Below the pieces are notes generated by a model, which made no database searches, was not told the origin of the DNA, and saw nothing but the letters and a program-made list of their open reading frames with translations. A stretch of DNA of 34,315 bases. Source: an uncultured delta proteobacterium (GTDB lineage: Bacteria > Desulfobacterota > Desulfobulbia > Desulfobulbales > Desulfocapsaceae). Numbering within the stretch: the stretch's first letter is position 1; the number at the start of each line of letters is the position of its first letter. The stretch spans positions 1 through 34,315 of the forward strand of contig CAIUQR010000087.1 in NCBI GenBank assembly GCA_903901335.1, read 5' to 3'. The position numbers and the translations under genes are program-made. Shown here one piece after another: positions 1 through 7,563 of the stretch.

Positions 1-153
1 ACTTTCAAATCATACGACAGATTTTTTCCCAATCAGGACACGATGCCCAAGGGCGGTCTGGGGAATCTGATAGCGCTGCCTTTGCAAAAGGAGGCAAGAA
101 AGGATAAAAACAGTGAATTCATTGACCGGAATTTCGAGCCGGAAGATGGGAGC
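1..153 (+). pseudogene. Partial TOTE-type archaeo-eukaryotic primase fragment
   Basis: The reading frame is open from base 1, and the ATG at 43 is internal rather than a true start. The translation contains YDRFFPNQDTMPKGG followed by GNLIALPLQ. I recognise this as the conserved core of the AEP (archaeo-eukaryotic primase) domain of TOTE conflict-system proteins, large helicase/primase/nuclease polypeptides thought to act in conflicts with invasive DNA. Only about 50 residues are in the window. The match ends around FIDRNFEP, where the family would continue into more primase sequence; here the frame runs straight into an IS5 transposase tail. The fragment is cut by the window edge on the left and by the IS junction on the right, so it is a remnant. 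The assignment is from memory of the motif. Confidence 0.6.
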
Positions 154-432
154 ACACCTTTGAATCTTTGTCTTGATGCAGCATATGTCGGAAAAGAAGA
201 TGTGATTACATCTAGGTATACCCCCTGCCCCAGAGGGGAGGAAAAGAAGTTGATCGAAAGAGATCCCTCTTTCAAAGAACGCAGGTGGATAGTCGAACTC
301 GCCCATTCTTGGTTCAACCGGTTTCGAAAGCTTGTACCACGATACGAGAAAACAGGTCTCTCATATAATGCGTTAAACGCTTTGGCAGCGGCTATGATCA
401 TCTTAAACAAGGTCATGGTTATTTATAGATAA
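154..432 (+). mobile_element. IS5-family transposase C-terminal remnant
   Basis: The frame continues from the primase fragment into a typical IS5-family DDE C-terminus: LCLDAAYVGKE (region of the second catalytic Asp), YTPCPRGEEKK, then RRWIVELAHSWFNRFRKL, which holds the catalytic Glu, and RYEKTGLSYNAL. It stops at 430-432, after a native-looking end (NKVMVIYR). The N-terminal two thirds with the first Asp are absent, so it cannot transpose by itself. No clear terminal inverted repeat is seen. Radical SAM sequence on the opposite strand begins only about 5 bases after the stop, closer than an IS5 end usually sits, which suggests a deletion or recombination at the junction. Confidence 0.75.
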
Positions 433-778
433 GCACTAAGCATGATTTCGGCTAGTTGCCGGCTGGTGACTGGGGTTCCTGCGCCATGATGACTGATATC
501 GAAGTTCTGGCAAAACAGGCAGAGCAGGTTGCAGCGGGCAAAAAAAATGGTCCCTGAGCCGTGTTGGCAACCAGTGGCCGTTCCTCTCCGAAGTGCGGAG
601 AAAAATCGGCGACAAGTGCCGGTGCGCCGGTTTTACATATACCCAGGTTCTCTGCAGTACGGTCGACCCTGCACTGTCGCGGACAGAGGGTGCAAGCGGT
701 CAGGAGCTGCCCGGCCCTGTCGATTTGACCCTGGAGCTGTCCTGATTCGTACAGGCTGTGATAGTCCGGGTGCGTCAT
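433..778 (-). pseudogene. Radical SAM protein (COG1313/PflX-like), frameshifted and truncated
   Basis: The product starts MTHPDYHSLYESGQL and has the N-terminal cysteine pattern of COG1313 radical SAM proteins (CTLCPRQC then GICKTG), followed by HFGEERPLV. The open frame then loses homology. One base out of frame, just before the 8-T run (minus strand, about 540-552), the sequence reads TIFFARCNLLCLFCQNFDISHHG, which contains the CxxxCxxC motif that binds the 4Fe-4S cluster of radical SAM enzymes. Homology continues in that frame through TSRQLAEIML and then breaks at about 437, where the IS5 remnant begins. Most of the barrel is therefore missing. The ATG overlaps the stop of the upstream decarboxylase gene (ATGA), showing an ancestral operon. 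The frame loss looks like a one-base deletion at CAGG(G)ACC; sequencing error is possible, but the truncation alone would kill the gene. Confidence 0.75.
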
Positions 779-2415
779 GGCGTTTTAGTTTGAACCTTCT
801 CGGCCTGCCGTAAGCGACTCAAGGCCTGCGCATCCCTGCCTATCTTCACGTCGATGACCGTGTATCCATGGGTGTTTTGATCGGCGGTCAGGAGGGCCTT
901 GGCCAGGTCCTCTTCCGTCTCAACGATAAAGCCTATACCGCTGCCGAGAACCGCCGGGACCTTACTGAACTGCCACGGATGGACATCGTTGAAGGGCCTG
1001 TCCAGTGTCGGCCTTTCGGTACTGTAGCCCTGGTTGTTAATCACAATGACGATCGGATTCAGACCATATCTGGCGATGCTGGACAGCTCCATGCCGGTCA
1101 TCTGGAAGGCACCGTCTCCGACCAGCACAAGTGGCCTGAATTCGGGATCGGCGAGCTGGGCGCCGAGTGCGCCCGGGACTGCGAAGCCGGGAGAGGCATA
1201 ATAGGCCGGGGAAAGGAATTTCATGGACCGATGAATATAGAGATCGTTGGCACCGGACAGAGTAGCACCGGCATCGGCGATGACGATGGTGTCTTTTTTC
1301 AGGAAGGCATTGAGATGCTGAAAGAGAGAGTCGATTGTCACCTTCGATTTCCTGCTGTTGGAAATCGGTCGGGGTGGGTGGGGACGAGGGATATTTCCTA
1401 TGGTCCGAGGGGAGATCGGGGCTCGGCTCAGACCCTTGATAAAGTCCTGGAAGAGGATATTATCAAAGGGGATGTGTTTGATGGATATTTTTTCACTGGT
1501 TGCGTAGATCGATTGAGTAAGCCTGGCTGTGAACATTCCCAGGTTCAGATCGGTCCTGAACGTACCCAGCAAGAGCAGGCAGTCACTTGACTCCACATAG
1601 CGGCAGACATCCTCGAGGCCGGTAGCTCCTTCATAGATTCCCATATAAAAATCCCTGGTATCGGCAACGACCGATTTTGCCAGGATGGTTGCGGCAACAG
1701 GGATGCCCTTGTTTCGTGCCAGGGCGGTAAGTTCTTTCTGCAAGCCGAATCGGTGGATCTCGACACCGGCCAGGATGACCGGCTGTGCGGCACTGTCGAT
1801 CAGGGCTACCGCTTCGTGCAGTGCCTCGGCCAGGGTCCCCGGGTCACTTGTCTCCTGCTCACGTTTTTCCTTATGTCCGGCCGGACAGGGGACAGAGACC
1901 ATGTCCCGAGGGAGTTCGATATAGACGGGGCGCTTGAATTTCAGGGCGGCATGGATGACCCTGTCGATCTCATCCTGGGCGGTAGCCGGAGAATCGAGGA
2001 CGGTAGAGGCCACCGTGAATTCGTCAAAAACCCGTTTTTGGACACCGAAATCGGAGACCGGGTGATGCAGGAGATTGGAGCCCTGCTTCTCGTCAGCCCC
2101 TGGTGCGCCGCTGATGATGATGACCGGAGATTTTTCCGCATAGGCCTGCGCAATTGTATTGGCGACCTTCAGTGCCCCTGCTCTGTATGTCACACAAACC
2201 GCTCCAAGCCCGCTCACCCGGGCGTAAGCGTCGGCTGCAAATCCTGCCCCCTGTTCATCGCAGGTGGTGATAAGGCGGATATGCTCGCATCGTTCGAGCA
2301 TATCGTAAAATCCAAGGATAAAATCGCCTGGAATACCGAAGACATGTTTGATGCCGTATTTTGCCAGCTGTCGGATCAGGTACTCTCCGATTTTTATCTG
2401 TGAGACCATAGTCAT
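775..2415 (-). CDS. Thiamine-diphosphate 2-oxo acid decarboxylase (indolepyruvate/pyruvate decarboxylase-like)
   Basis: The 546-residue length is normal for the PDC/IPDC family, which non-oxidatively decarboxylates 2-oxo acids to aldehydes in the cytoplasm. Visible features: the N-terminal pyrimidine-binding domain with the activating Glu in CDEQGAGFAADAYAR (E54); a His-His pair (NLLHHPVSDFG, H117-H118), which in this family is a decarboxylase active-site hallmark and argues against acetolactate synthase; and the C-terminal ThDP motif starting GDGAFQMTG (G433) and ending in INNQGYS. The ATG at 2415 sits 8 bases after AGGGGG. An alternative ATG lies two codons in. The stop overlaps the start of the radical SAM gene (ATGA). 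The substrate (pyruvate, indolepyruvate, phenylpyruvate or branched-chain oxo acid) cannot be read from sequence. Family call sure, substrate unknown. Confidence 0.88.
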   Translation of the reverse strand: MTMVSQIKIGEYLIRQLAKYGIKHVFGIPGDFILGFYDMLERCEHIRLITTCDEQGAGFAADAYARVSGLGAVCVTYRAGALKVANTIAQAYAEKSPVIIISGAPGADEKQGSNLLHHPVSDFGVQKRVFDEFTVASTVLDSPATAQDEIDRVIHAALKFKRPVYIELPRDMVSVPCPAGHKEKREQETSDPGTLAEALHEAVALIDSAAQPVILAGVEIHRFGLQKELTALARNKGIPVAATILAKSVVADTRDFYMGIYEGATGLEDVCRYVESSDCLLLLGTFRTDLNLGMFTARLTQSIYATSEKISIKHIPFDNILFQDFIKGLSRAPISPRTIGNIPRPHPPRPISNSRKSKVTIDSLFQHLNAFLKKDTIVIADAGATLSGANDLYIHRSMKFLSPAYYASPGFAVPGALGAQLADPEFRPLVLVGDGAFQMTGMELSSIARYGLNPIVIVINNQGYSTERPTLDRPFNDVHPWQFSKVPAVLGSGIGFIVETEEDLAKALLTADQNTHGYTVIDVKIGRDAQALSRLRQAEKVQTKTP

Positions 2416-2486
2416 TTTTCTTTCCCCCTGGAAAGAGAGCGCCTGTCCGGCAAGGGCTGTTTGGAGGTCGCAGGTTCCATGTCCTC

Positions 2487-2502
2487 AGCCCGATAAACGG
2501 GA
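2487..2502. repeat. 16-base hairpin element, copy 1 (decarboxylase leader)
   Basis: AGCCCGATAAACGGGA is identical to 26285-26300 and in the same orientation relative to its downstream gene. In this copy flanking GTC and GAC on the minus strand could extend the stem with a bulge. Confidence 0.7.
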
Positions 2503-2562
2503 GACGATTTTGTCCGATCCGAACGAGAGATTGTATCTCGGCAGGCATTTGTTCCTTATATA

Positions 2563-2590
2563 ATAATACTGATTTGGAACATGATTGCAA
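2563..2590 (-). promoter_or_regulatory. Candidate sigma-70 promoter for the decarboxylase gene
   Basis: On the minus strand TTGCAA (2585-2590) and TATTAT (2563-2568) are separated by 16 bases, upstream of the decarboxylase start. A dyad TGTTCC (2550-2555) / GGAACA (2576-2581) brackets the -10 box, as an operator would. The match is moderate and nothing independent supports it. Confidence 0.35.
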
Positions 2591-2673
2591 CCGGATATGA
2601 GCATATCAGCATGTGCCTGAAGGATATCGCTCCCTGAACTTCAAAAGTATTCTTGAAAGAGCAGGCTCTCCCG

Positions 2674-2703
2674 GGATATTCATCGAACCGGTGATGAATA
2701 TCC
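2674..2703. repeat. Perfect 11-bp inverted repeat with 8-base loop
   Basis: GGATATTCATC at 2674-2684 and its exact complement GATGAATATCC at 2693-2703 flank the loop GAACCGGT. It lies upstream of the hybrid kinase. The following bases are TTAAATAAAT rather than a pure T tract, so it could be an operator or leader hairpin instead of a terminator. Confidence 0.7.
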
Positions 2704-2850
2704 TTAAATAAATGACTCATTGATGATATACCAGAAAGTGAAGGGAGGAAAAAACCGTATCCTTTTCATCTTTTAATGACGCTACCAGATCCGGTCCGAA
2801 GCGACAAGTTGCAACCGGTCGGACGAACAGATACCCGATAAAGCAGAATT

Positions 2851-5649
2851 TTGCATATGCAGCCGATTTTTTTCCAAACACTGTCCATACGGCGAAAAGT
2901 CATTTATTTCATGATGGGTGTTTCTGGTGCGGCACTCCTACTTTTTTTTGCCATTTCTACGGCGAGCCAGGCACGAATCATCCGGCAGTCAATAGTTGAC
3001 AGCATGGAAATCCTGGCCGAGGTGATCACCAGTCCGGGTGGTCCGTCGCTGACCTCTTTGACACATGATTCCGCTCTCGATATCCTGAAGACCCTGCGGT
3101 CGAATAAGGATATCGAGCAGGGGATGATCTTCACCCCGGAAGGCAGAAACCTCGCGTCCTATGTGAATCCGGTCGCAGCCGTTCCGAATGTCCTTCCCGC
3201 CGGGGTCCCGAAGAACGGGCATGAGTTTTTAATGCAGAACTGGACGTTGAAACTGCATATTTTTCACCCGATAGTTCTGGATGGAAAAGAGATCGGGACC
3301 TTATATTTCCTCGTGAGCCTGAAAACTATTACAACGCAATTAGGTAATTCTGCTCTTCTTTTGCTGTTCAGTTCGGCGCTCATCCTCCTGCTTGTCCTTT
3401 TCGTCTCTTCCCGGGTCCAACGAATGATAACCGATCCGGTGCTTGCGTTGGCCGCAACAGCCAGAAAAATAACGCAACTGGGCGATTATGGAATACGGGT
3501 AGAGCGGACAACCGAAGATGAGGTCGGTATACTGATCGATGATTTTAATACAATGCTGGATGTGATGCAGCAGAGAGATGCAGAGCTTTCCGACCATAGA
3601 CAACATCTTGAAATACTAGTTGAAGAGCGCACAGAACAATTACGGCGGAAACGCGATGAAGCCTTGGCAGCAGCCAAAGCCAAGAGCGAGTTCCTGGCGA
3701 ATATGAGTCATGAGATCCGCACTCCGATGAACGGCATTATCGGGGTGCTTTCGCTGCTGAAGGACGCGCACTTGAACGAAGAATACAAACGCCTTTTGCG
3801 GACGGCAACCAGGTCTGCCGATTCGCTCCTGCTTATTATTAATGACATCCTTGACTTCTCGAAAATCGAGGCCGGGAAGATTGACTTTGAATCCATCGTT
3901 TTCGATCTTCGTGACCTGATGGAGGAGGTAACCCTGCTGTTTGTGGAGGCAGCGAACCTGAAGCAGGTCGACCTCCTCTGTTTTGTGCCCACCGATGTTG
4001 ATTCCTGTGTCTTGGGCGACCCAACCCGGCTTCGGCAGATCCTTACAAATTTGTTGAGCAATGCCATCAAGTTTACCGACCGGGGGGAGGTCATCCTTCA
4101 GGTCGCGTTGATCAAAAAACAAAACGGACAACAACTGCTGCGCTTCTCCGTCGAGGATACCGGTATCGGAATTGCGGCCGGGGCAGTGAAAAGTCTTTTT
4201 CAAAAATTTACCCAGGCTGATGGTTCAACAACCAGAAAATATGGCGGAACGGGGTTGGGCTTGAGTGTATGTAAGCAGCTTGTGGAACTGCAAAAAGGAG
4301 AGATCGGCGTCGACAGTGAGGAGGGAGCGGGAACGATTTTCTGGTTCACATTGCCGATGCAGGTCCTTGATGGTGAGGTCCAGGAGATTCCCTTTGATAT
4401 CGTCAAGGGGCGCCGGTTCTTGATCGTTGATGATAACGCGACCAATCGTCTGATTATCGAACACTATCTGAAGTCCTGCCATGCGGAGACCTCCGTCTGT
4501 GATGCGGGGGACCAGGCCCGGGACATTATCAGAAAAATGGCCGCAGAGGGGCGGCCGGTCAATACGGTCCTGCTTGATTACCATATGCCCTCTAAGGATG
4601 GTCTGCAGCTGGCAGCTGAAATCAGGCAGGAATTCGGCAAGGATTGTCCGGAATTGATCCTGCTCAGCTCAGAGAGCGGGGTCAGGGAAAAGGCGGCTCA
4701 GGCAGGCGTTCGGACTGTTATTTATAAGCCCATCCGCCTTTCCCAGTTCTATGATGTCCTGAGCCGTATTCCCGGATTGGCGGAAGAGACTGTAGATTGC
4801 CCAAAAAAACAGGACACTCTCTTTGATCTGCGAGGCAGGGTACTTCTGGTTGACGATGAACCGATCAACCAGAAGGTTGGTATGGCGATTCTGAAGAAAT
4901 TCAGGATTGCATCGGATGTCGCCGGCAATGGTCGCGAGGCTGTCCGGATGGTTGGGGAGCAACACTACGATCTTGTCCTGATGGATGTTCAGATGCCTGA
5001 AATGAACGGATTTGATGCCACGGAGGCGATCCGGGCAAGGGAGCAGCTGAATGGCCTTTCCCGGATTCCTATCATTGCGATGACCGCTAACGCGATGGAG
5101 AGTACCCGTGAACGTTGTCTGGCCATCGGGATGGATGATTTCATCGCCAAGCCGATTAAGCCTGATCTACTGATTGAACGATTGCAGCCTTGGCTCAACA
5201 TCGGTTTTGCGGCGATTCCTGCACTGAAGGAAACAACCGCGCCTTCTTTGCAACAACTTTCAGAAGAGGGCGGCTTCTCAAAAAGGCAAAGACCATTTTC
5301 TGCCGGAAAGACCTGGGACCGAAAGAAGGCGCTGCAGTTTGTGGGCGGGGATGAATCGCTTCTCCAGGAACTGGCCGGGCTCTTTCTGCAGAGAAACGCA
5401 CCTCTTCTGGAAAAAATTGACAAGGCGATCCGGAATCAAAATGCTGCCGCCCTGCATGACGCTGCCCATGCCTATAAAGGGGCTGTGAATCATTTTGCCG
5501 CGGCCAAGGTCAGGGAGCTGGCCTTTCGTCTGGAAAAAAAAGGGCGCTCCGGCAATCTCGAAGGCGCCGAGACGCTCTTTGTCCAGCTTAACGATGGGGT
5601 GAATTGTCTATTGAAAGAGCTTGGGTCCTATGTCGCAGCAGATGGTTGA
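2851..5649 (+). CDS. Hybrid sensor histidine kinase, HAMP-HisKA-HATPase-REC-REC-HPt (BarA-like)
   Basis: This inner-membrane phosphorelay kinase has two transmembrane segments (about 17-37 and 166-188) flanking a periplasmic sensor region of roughly 130 residues. HAMP (about 188-240) and a coiled linker follow. The HisKA box FLANMSHEIRTPMNG carries the autophosphorylated His (H287), and the ATPase domain has N and G boxes (NLLSNAIKF, DTGIGI, GTGLGLS). Two receivers are both intact: LLDYHMP (D576) and LMDVQMP (D712). The C-terminal HPt domain has AHAYKG (H873). This is the full His-Asp-His layout of BarA-type kinases, except that it has two receivers. The frame opens at a TTG (2851); an ATG two codons later (2857) may be the real start, and neither has a strong ribosome-binding site. 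It converges on the HDOD-GGDEF gene with an 8-base gap. Ligand and output regulator are unknown. Confidence 0.9.
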   Translation: MHMQPIFFQTLSIRRKVIYFMMGVSGAALLLFFAISTASQARIIRQSIVDSMEILAEVITSPGGPSLTSLTHDSALDILKTLRSNKDIEQGMIFTPEGRNLASYVNPVAAVPNVLPAGVPKNGHEFLMQNWTLKLHIFHPIVLDGKEIGTLYFLVSLKTITTQLGNSALLLLFSSALILLLVLFVSSRVQRMITDPVLALAATARKITQLGDYGIRVERTTEDEVGILIDDFNTMLDVMQQRDAELSDHRQHLEILVEERTEQLRRKRDEALAAAKAKSEFLANMSHEIRTPMNGIIGVLSLLKDAHLNEEYKRLLRTATRSADSLLLIINDILDFSKIEAGKIDFESIVFDLRDLMEEVTLLFVEAANLKQVDLLCFVPTDVDSCVLGDPTRLRQILTNLLSNAIKFTDRGEVILQVALIKKQNGQQLLRFSVEDTGIGIAAGAVKSLFQKFTQADGSTTRKYGGTGLGLSVCKQLVELQKGEIGVDSEEGAGTIFWFTLPMQVLDGEVQEIPFDIVKGRRFLIVDDNATNRLIIEHYLKSCHAETSVCDAGDQARDIIRKMAAEGRPVNTVLLDYHMPSKDGLQLAAEIRQEFGKDCPELILLSSESGVREKAAQAGVRTVIYKPIRLSQFYDVLSRIPGLAEETVDCPKKQDTLFDLRGRVLLVDDEPINQKVGMAILKKFRIASDVAGNGREAVRMVGEQHYDLVLMDVQMPEMNGFDATEAIRAREQLNGLSRIPIIAMTANAMESTRERCLAIGMDDFIAKPIKPDLLIERLQPWLNIGFAAIPALKETTAPSLQQLSEEGGFSKRQRPFSAGKTWDRKKALQFVGGDESLLQELAGLFLQRNAPLLEKIDKAIRNQNAAALHDAAHAYKGAVNHFAAAKVRELAFRLEKKGRSGNLEGAETLFVQLNDGVNCLLKELGSYVAADG

Positions 5650-5657
5650 TTACGGCG

Positions 5658-7559
5658 TCAAGGCCTGACGTCCGGGAGTGGTGTCTGGGCGACTTCGACC
5701 CTGTTGCGGCCTTTCTTTTTAGCACTGTAGAGGGCACGGTCAGCGAGCATTATGAGCGCGTTGCCATCGGACATCTCAGCAGTCTTAATAGCTACTCCCA
5801 GGCTGATAGTTATCCGGATGGTGCGCCCGATCAGTGAAATATCATGCTCGGCTATTTCCTGTCGTAAACGTTCGGCGAAGACTACGGCCTCATGCAGGGA
5901 GTTCCGGTCACTGACAGCCAGAAATTCCTCACCGCCTATACGGCTTATCATATCGGATGTTCTCGATTTCTTTTTAAAGATAGCCGAGATTTTTTTCAAA
6001 ACGATATCGCCGCAATCATGGCCGTAGGTGTCGTTTATCTGCTTGAAATGATCGATGTCGATCATAATGCAGGAAAGGGTGCTTCCGAAGCCGGTTGATT
6101 CGGACATCATCTCCTGCAGCCGTTCCATTGCGTAGCGTCTGTTGGGAAGTCCGGTTAAGGGGTCCGTCATGGCCATTGTATGAAATTTTTTGTTGACTGC
6201 GGTCAGCTTATCGGCATAGTTCTGAATCACATTCCGATCCTGGTTCATCTTTTCCTGATATCTGACAATACGTTTTCCGCCACGGACGCGGGCTTCCAGG
6301 ACCTTCGGAGTGAAAGGCTTACCCACATAGTCATCGGCTCCCGCTTCAAAGGCCTGTACGAGTTCATCGTCCGATTCGGTAGCGGTCAGCATGATGATGT
6401 AGAGATGTTTGGCAAATTCTGTCTTGCGGAGTGTTCTACACAAGTCTATCCCGCTCATATCCGGCATATGCCAGTTGGTGATGATCAGATCGGGCTGGTA
6501 GTGTATCGCAAGACGCAACGCCTCGTCGCCGCATTTTGCCGTCAGGATGGTTGTGGCGTCTTTCTCCAGGAGGGTTTTCAGACTCTGCAGAGTCGTGGGA
6601 TCATCATCGACGGCCAGGATACAGAAGGCCTCCTCACCATCGATCTTGCAAGGTTTTGGTTCTGACGTCCCGATGGATTCAATCCGGCCTGAGGATGAGC
6701 ATTCCCGGGCTGGAATTTCAAGAATGAGACACCACTCCCGCCAGCGTAAGAGGATTCTGTCAAGTAAGATGCCAAATTCTTCCGAGCTCATAGTGTGTTG
6801 TGCAGCCAGTTCTTCTGCGGCGGCAATCTTCTCCTGGAGTGGCAATTCCATTACACACATCTTTGCCATAAGCCTCGAGAGCCGTAAAAGATTGAGGAGT
6901 TCCGGCCTTTCACCTCCGGTTGCTTCTTCCGGTGTCAGCTGCTTCAGGAGAATTATTGCTTCGATGTATCCGTTCGGGATTCCCCATTCCCGGAGCAGTT
7001 CCATGGAGACCTCAGCATGATCGATGCCAAATTCTTTGTATTCTTCGAGCAGAAGGGCTGGTTCGGCGAGATTGGCGGTCAGGATCTCACTGTATTTTTG
7101 AGGATAAAGGCTGGCAAGTGCCAGTCTGCCAATCTCGGAGAGCAGGCCGCAGATGAAGAGTTCGTCGGCGTCGAATCCGGCCTGCATTTCTGCAAGACAT
7201 CGGGCAGCCATCGCCATAGCGAGAGAGCCCGACCAGAATCCGCCATAGTCAAAATGTTCGCACCGGCCCTCCCGGTTTTTTGAGAGCAGGGAAAACCCCA
7301 AGGCCAGACCCATGACAATATCGGTCCCCAGTCTGACGATAGCCTGCCTGATGGAGACCACAGGCGCCGTTGTCGCAAAAAGCGCGGTGTTGGCGTATTG
7401 AAGGAGTTTGCCTGACAAGGCTGGGTCTTTTTCAACGATATCGGCAATATCACCAAGGGAAGTGCTCTCGCTGGTGCTTAGACGCATGATCTCCAGGGCG
7501 ATGGTGGACGGTGTCGGCAATTTCCGCGTTGCGAGAAGGTCTTTGAAAACCTGATTCAT
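5658..7559 (-). CDS. HDOD-REC-GGDEF protein with Asn in place of the receiver phospho-Asp
   Basis: The protein has 633 residues: an N-terminal HDOD domain (about 1-270), a receiver (about 305-425) and a C-terminal diguanylate cyclase domain that makes c-di-GMP from two GTP. The cyclase signature is GGEEF (542-546) with an RxxD product-inhibition site (RTSD, from 533), so an active, feedback-inhibited enzyme is expected. The receiver reads LIITNWHMP: codon 6474-6476 is AAC, so the acceptor Asp is Asn at residue 362. The other receiver landmarks (VDDD, LTAT, GKPF) are kept. I chose ATG 7559, not the longer frame from 7628, because it lies 4 bases after the upstream stop with AGGA 8 bases ahead, and because the paralogue starts at the equivalent residue. 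It is the third gene of the c-di-GMP operon and a paralogue of the gene at 10251-12140. Confidence 0.88.
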   Translation of the reverse strand: MNQVFKDLLATRKLPTPSTIALEIMRLSTSESTSLGDIADIVEKDPALSGKLLQYANTALFATTAPVVSIRQAIVRLGTDIVMGLALGFSLLSKNREGRCEHFDYGGFWSGSLAMAMAARCLAEMQAGFDADELFICGLLSEIGRLALASLYPQKYSEILTANLAEPALLLEEYKEFGIDHAEVSMELLREWGIPNGYIEAIILLKQLTPEEATGGERPELLNLLRLSRLMAKMCVMELPLQEKIAAAEELAAQHTMSSEEFGILLDRILLRWREWCLILEIPARECSSSGRIESIGTSEPKPCKIDGEEAFCILAVDDDPTTLQSLKTLLEKDATTILTAKCGDEALRLAIHYQPDLIITNWHMPDMSGIDLCRTLRKTEFAKHLYIIMLTATESDDELVQAFEAGADDYVGKPFTPKVLEARVRGGKRIVRYQEKMNQDRNVIQNYADKLTAVNKKFHTMAMTDPLTGLPNRRYAMERLQEMMSESTGFGSTLSCIMIDIDHFKQINDTYGHDCGDIVLKKISAIFKKKSRTSDMISRIGGEEFLAVSDRNSLHEAVVFAERLRQEIAEHDISLIGRTIRITISLGVAIKTAEMSDGNALIMLADRALYSAKKKGRNRVEVAQTPLPDVRP

Positions 7560-7563
7560 TGTG

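Larger units (their letters stand above)
2416..2850. other. Intergenic region between divergent decarboxylase and hybrid-kinase genes
   Basis: These 435 bases hold no convincing gene. They contain a candidate minus-strand promoter with a flanking dyad (2550-2590), a perfect 11-bp inverted repeat (2674-2703), a 16-base element shared with the carA leader (2487-2502), and two copies of the 10-mer TTGCAACCGG (2585 and about 2810). A 21-codon ATG frame at 2776-2841 ends just before the kinase start but has no ribosome-binding site, so it is not called. Confidence 0.6.

Noticed and set aside
2463..2477. GGAGGTCGCAGGTTC resembling a tRNA T-arm
   Set aside because: No acceptor stem, anticodon arm or full cloverleaf can be built around it; at most debris.
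2776..2841. 21-codon ATG frame just before the hybrid kinase, possible leader peptide
   Set aside because: No ribosome-binding site, no regulatory codons, no homology signal.
5654..5672. Near-palindrome GGCGTCA-AGGCC-TGACGTC between the convergent kinase and HDOD genes as a bidirectional terminator
   Set aside because: No T tract on either strand, one non-Watson-Crick pair, and it overlaps the coding end of the HDOD gene.
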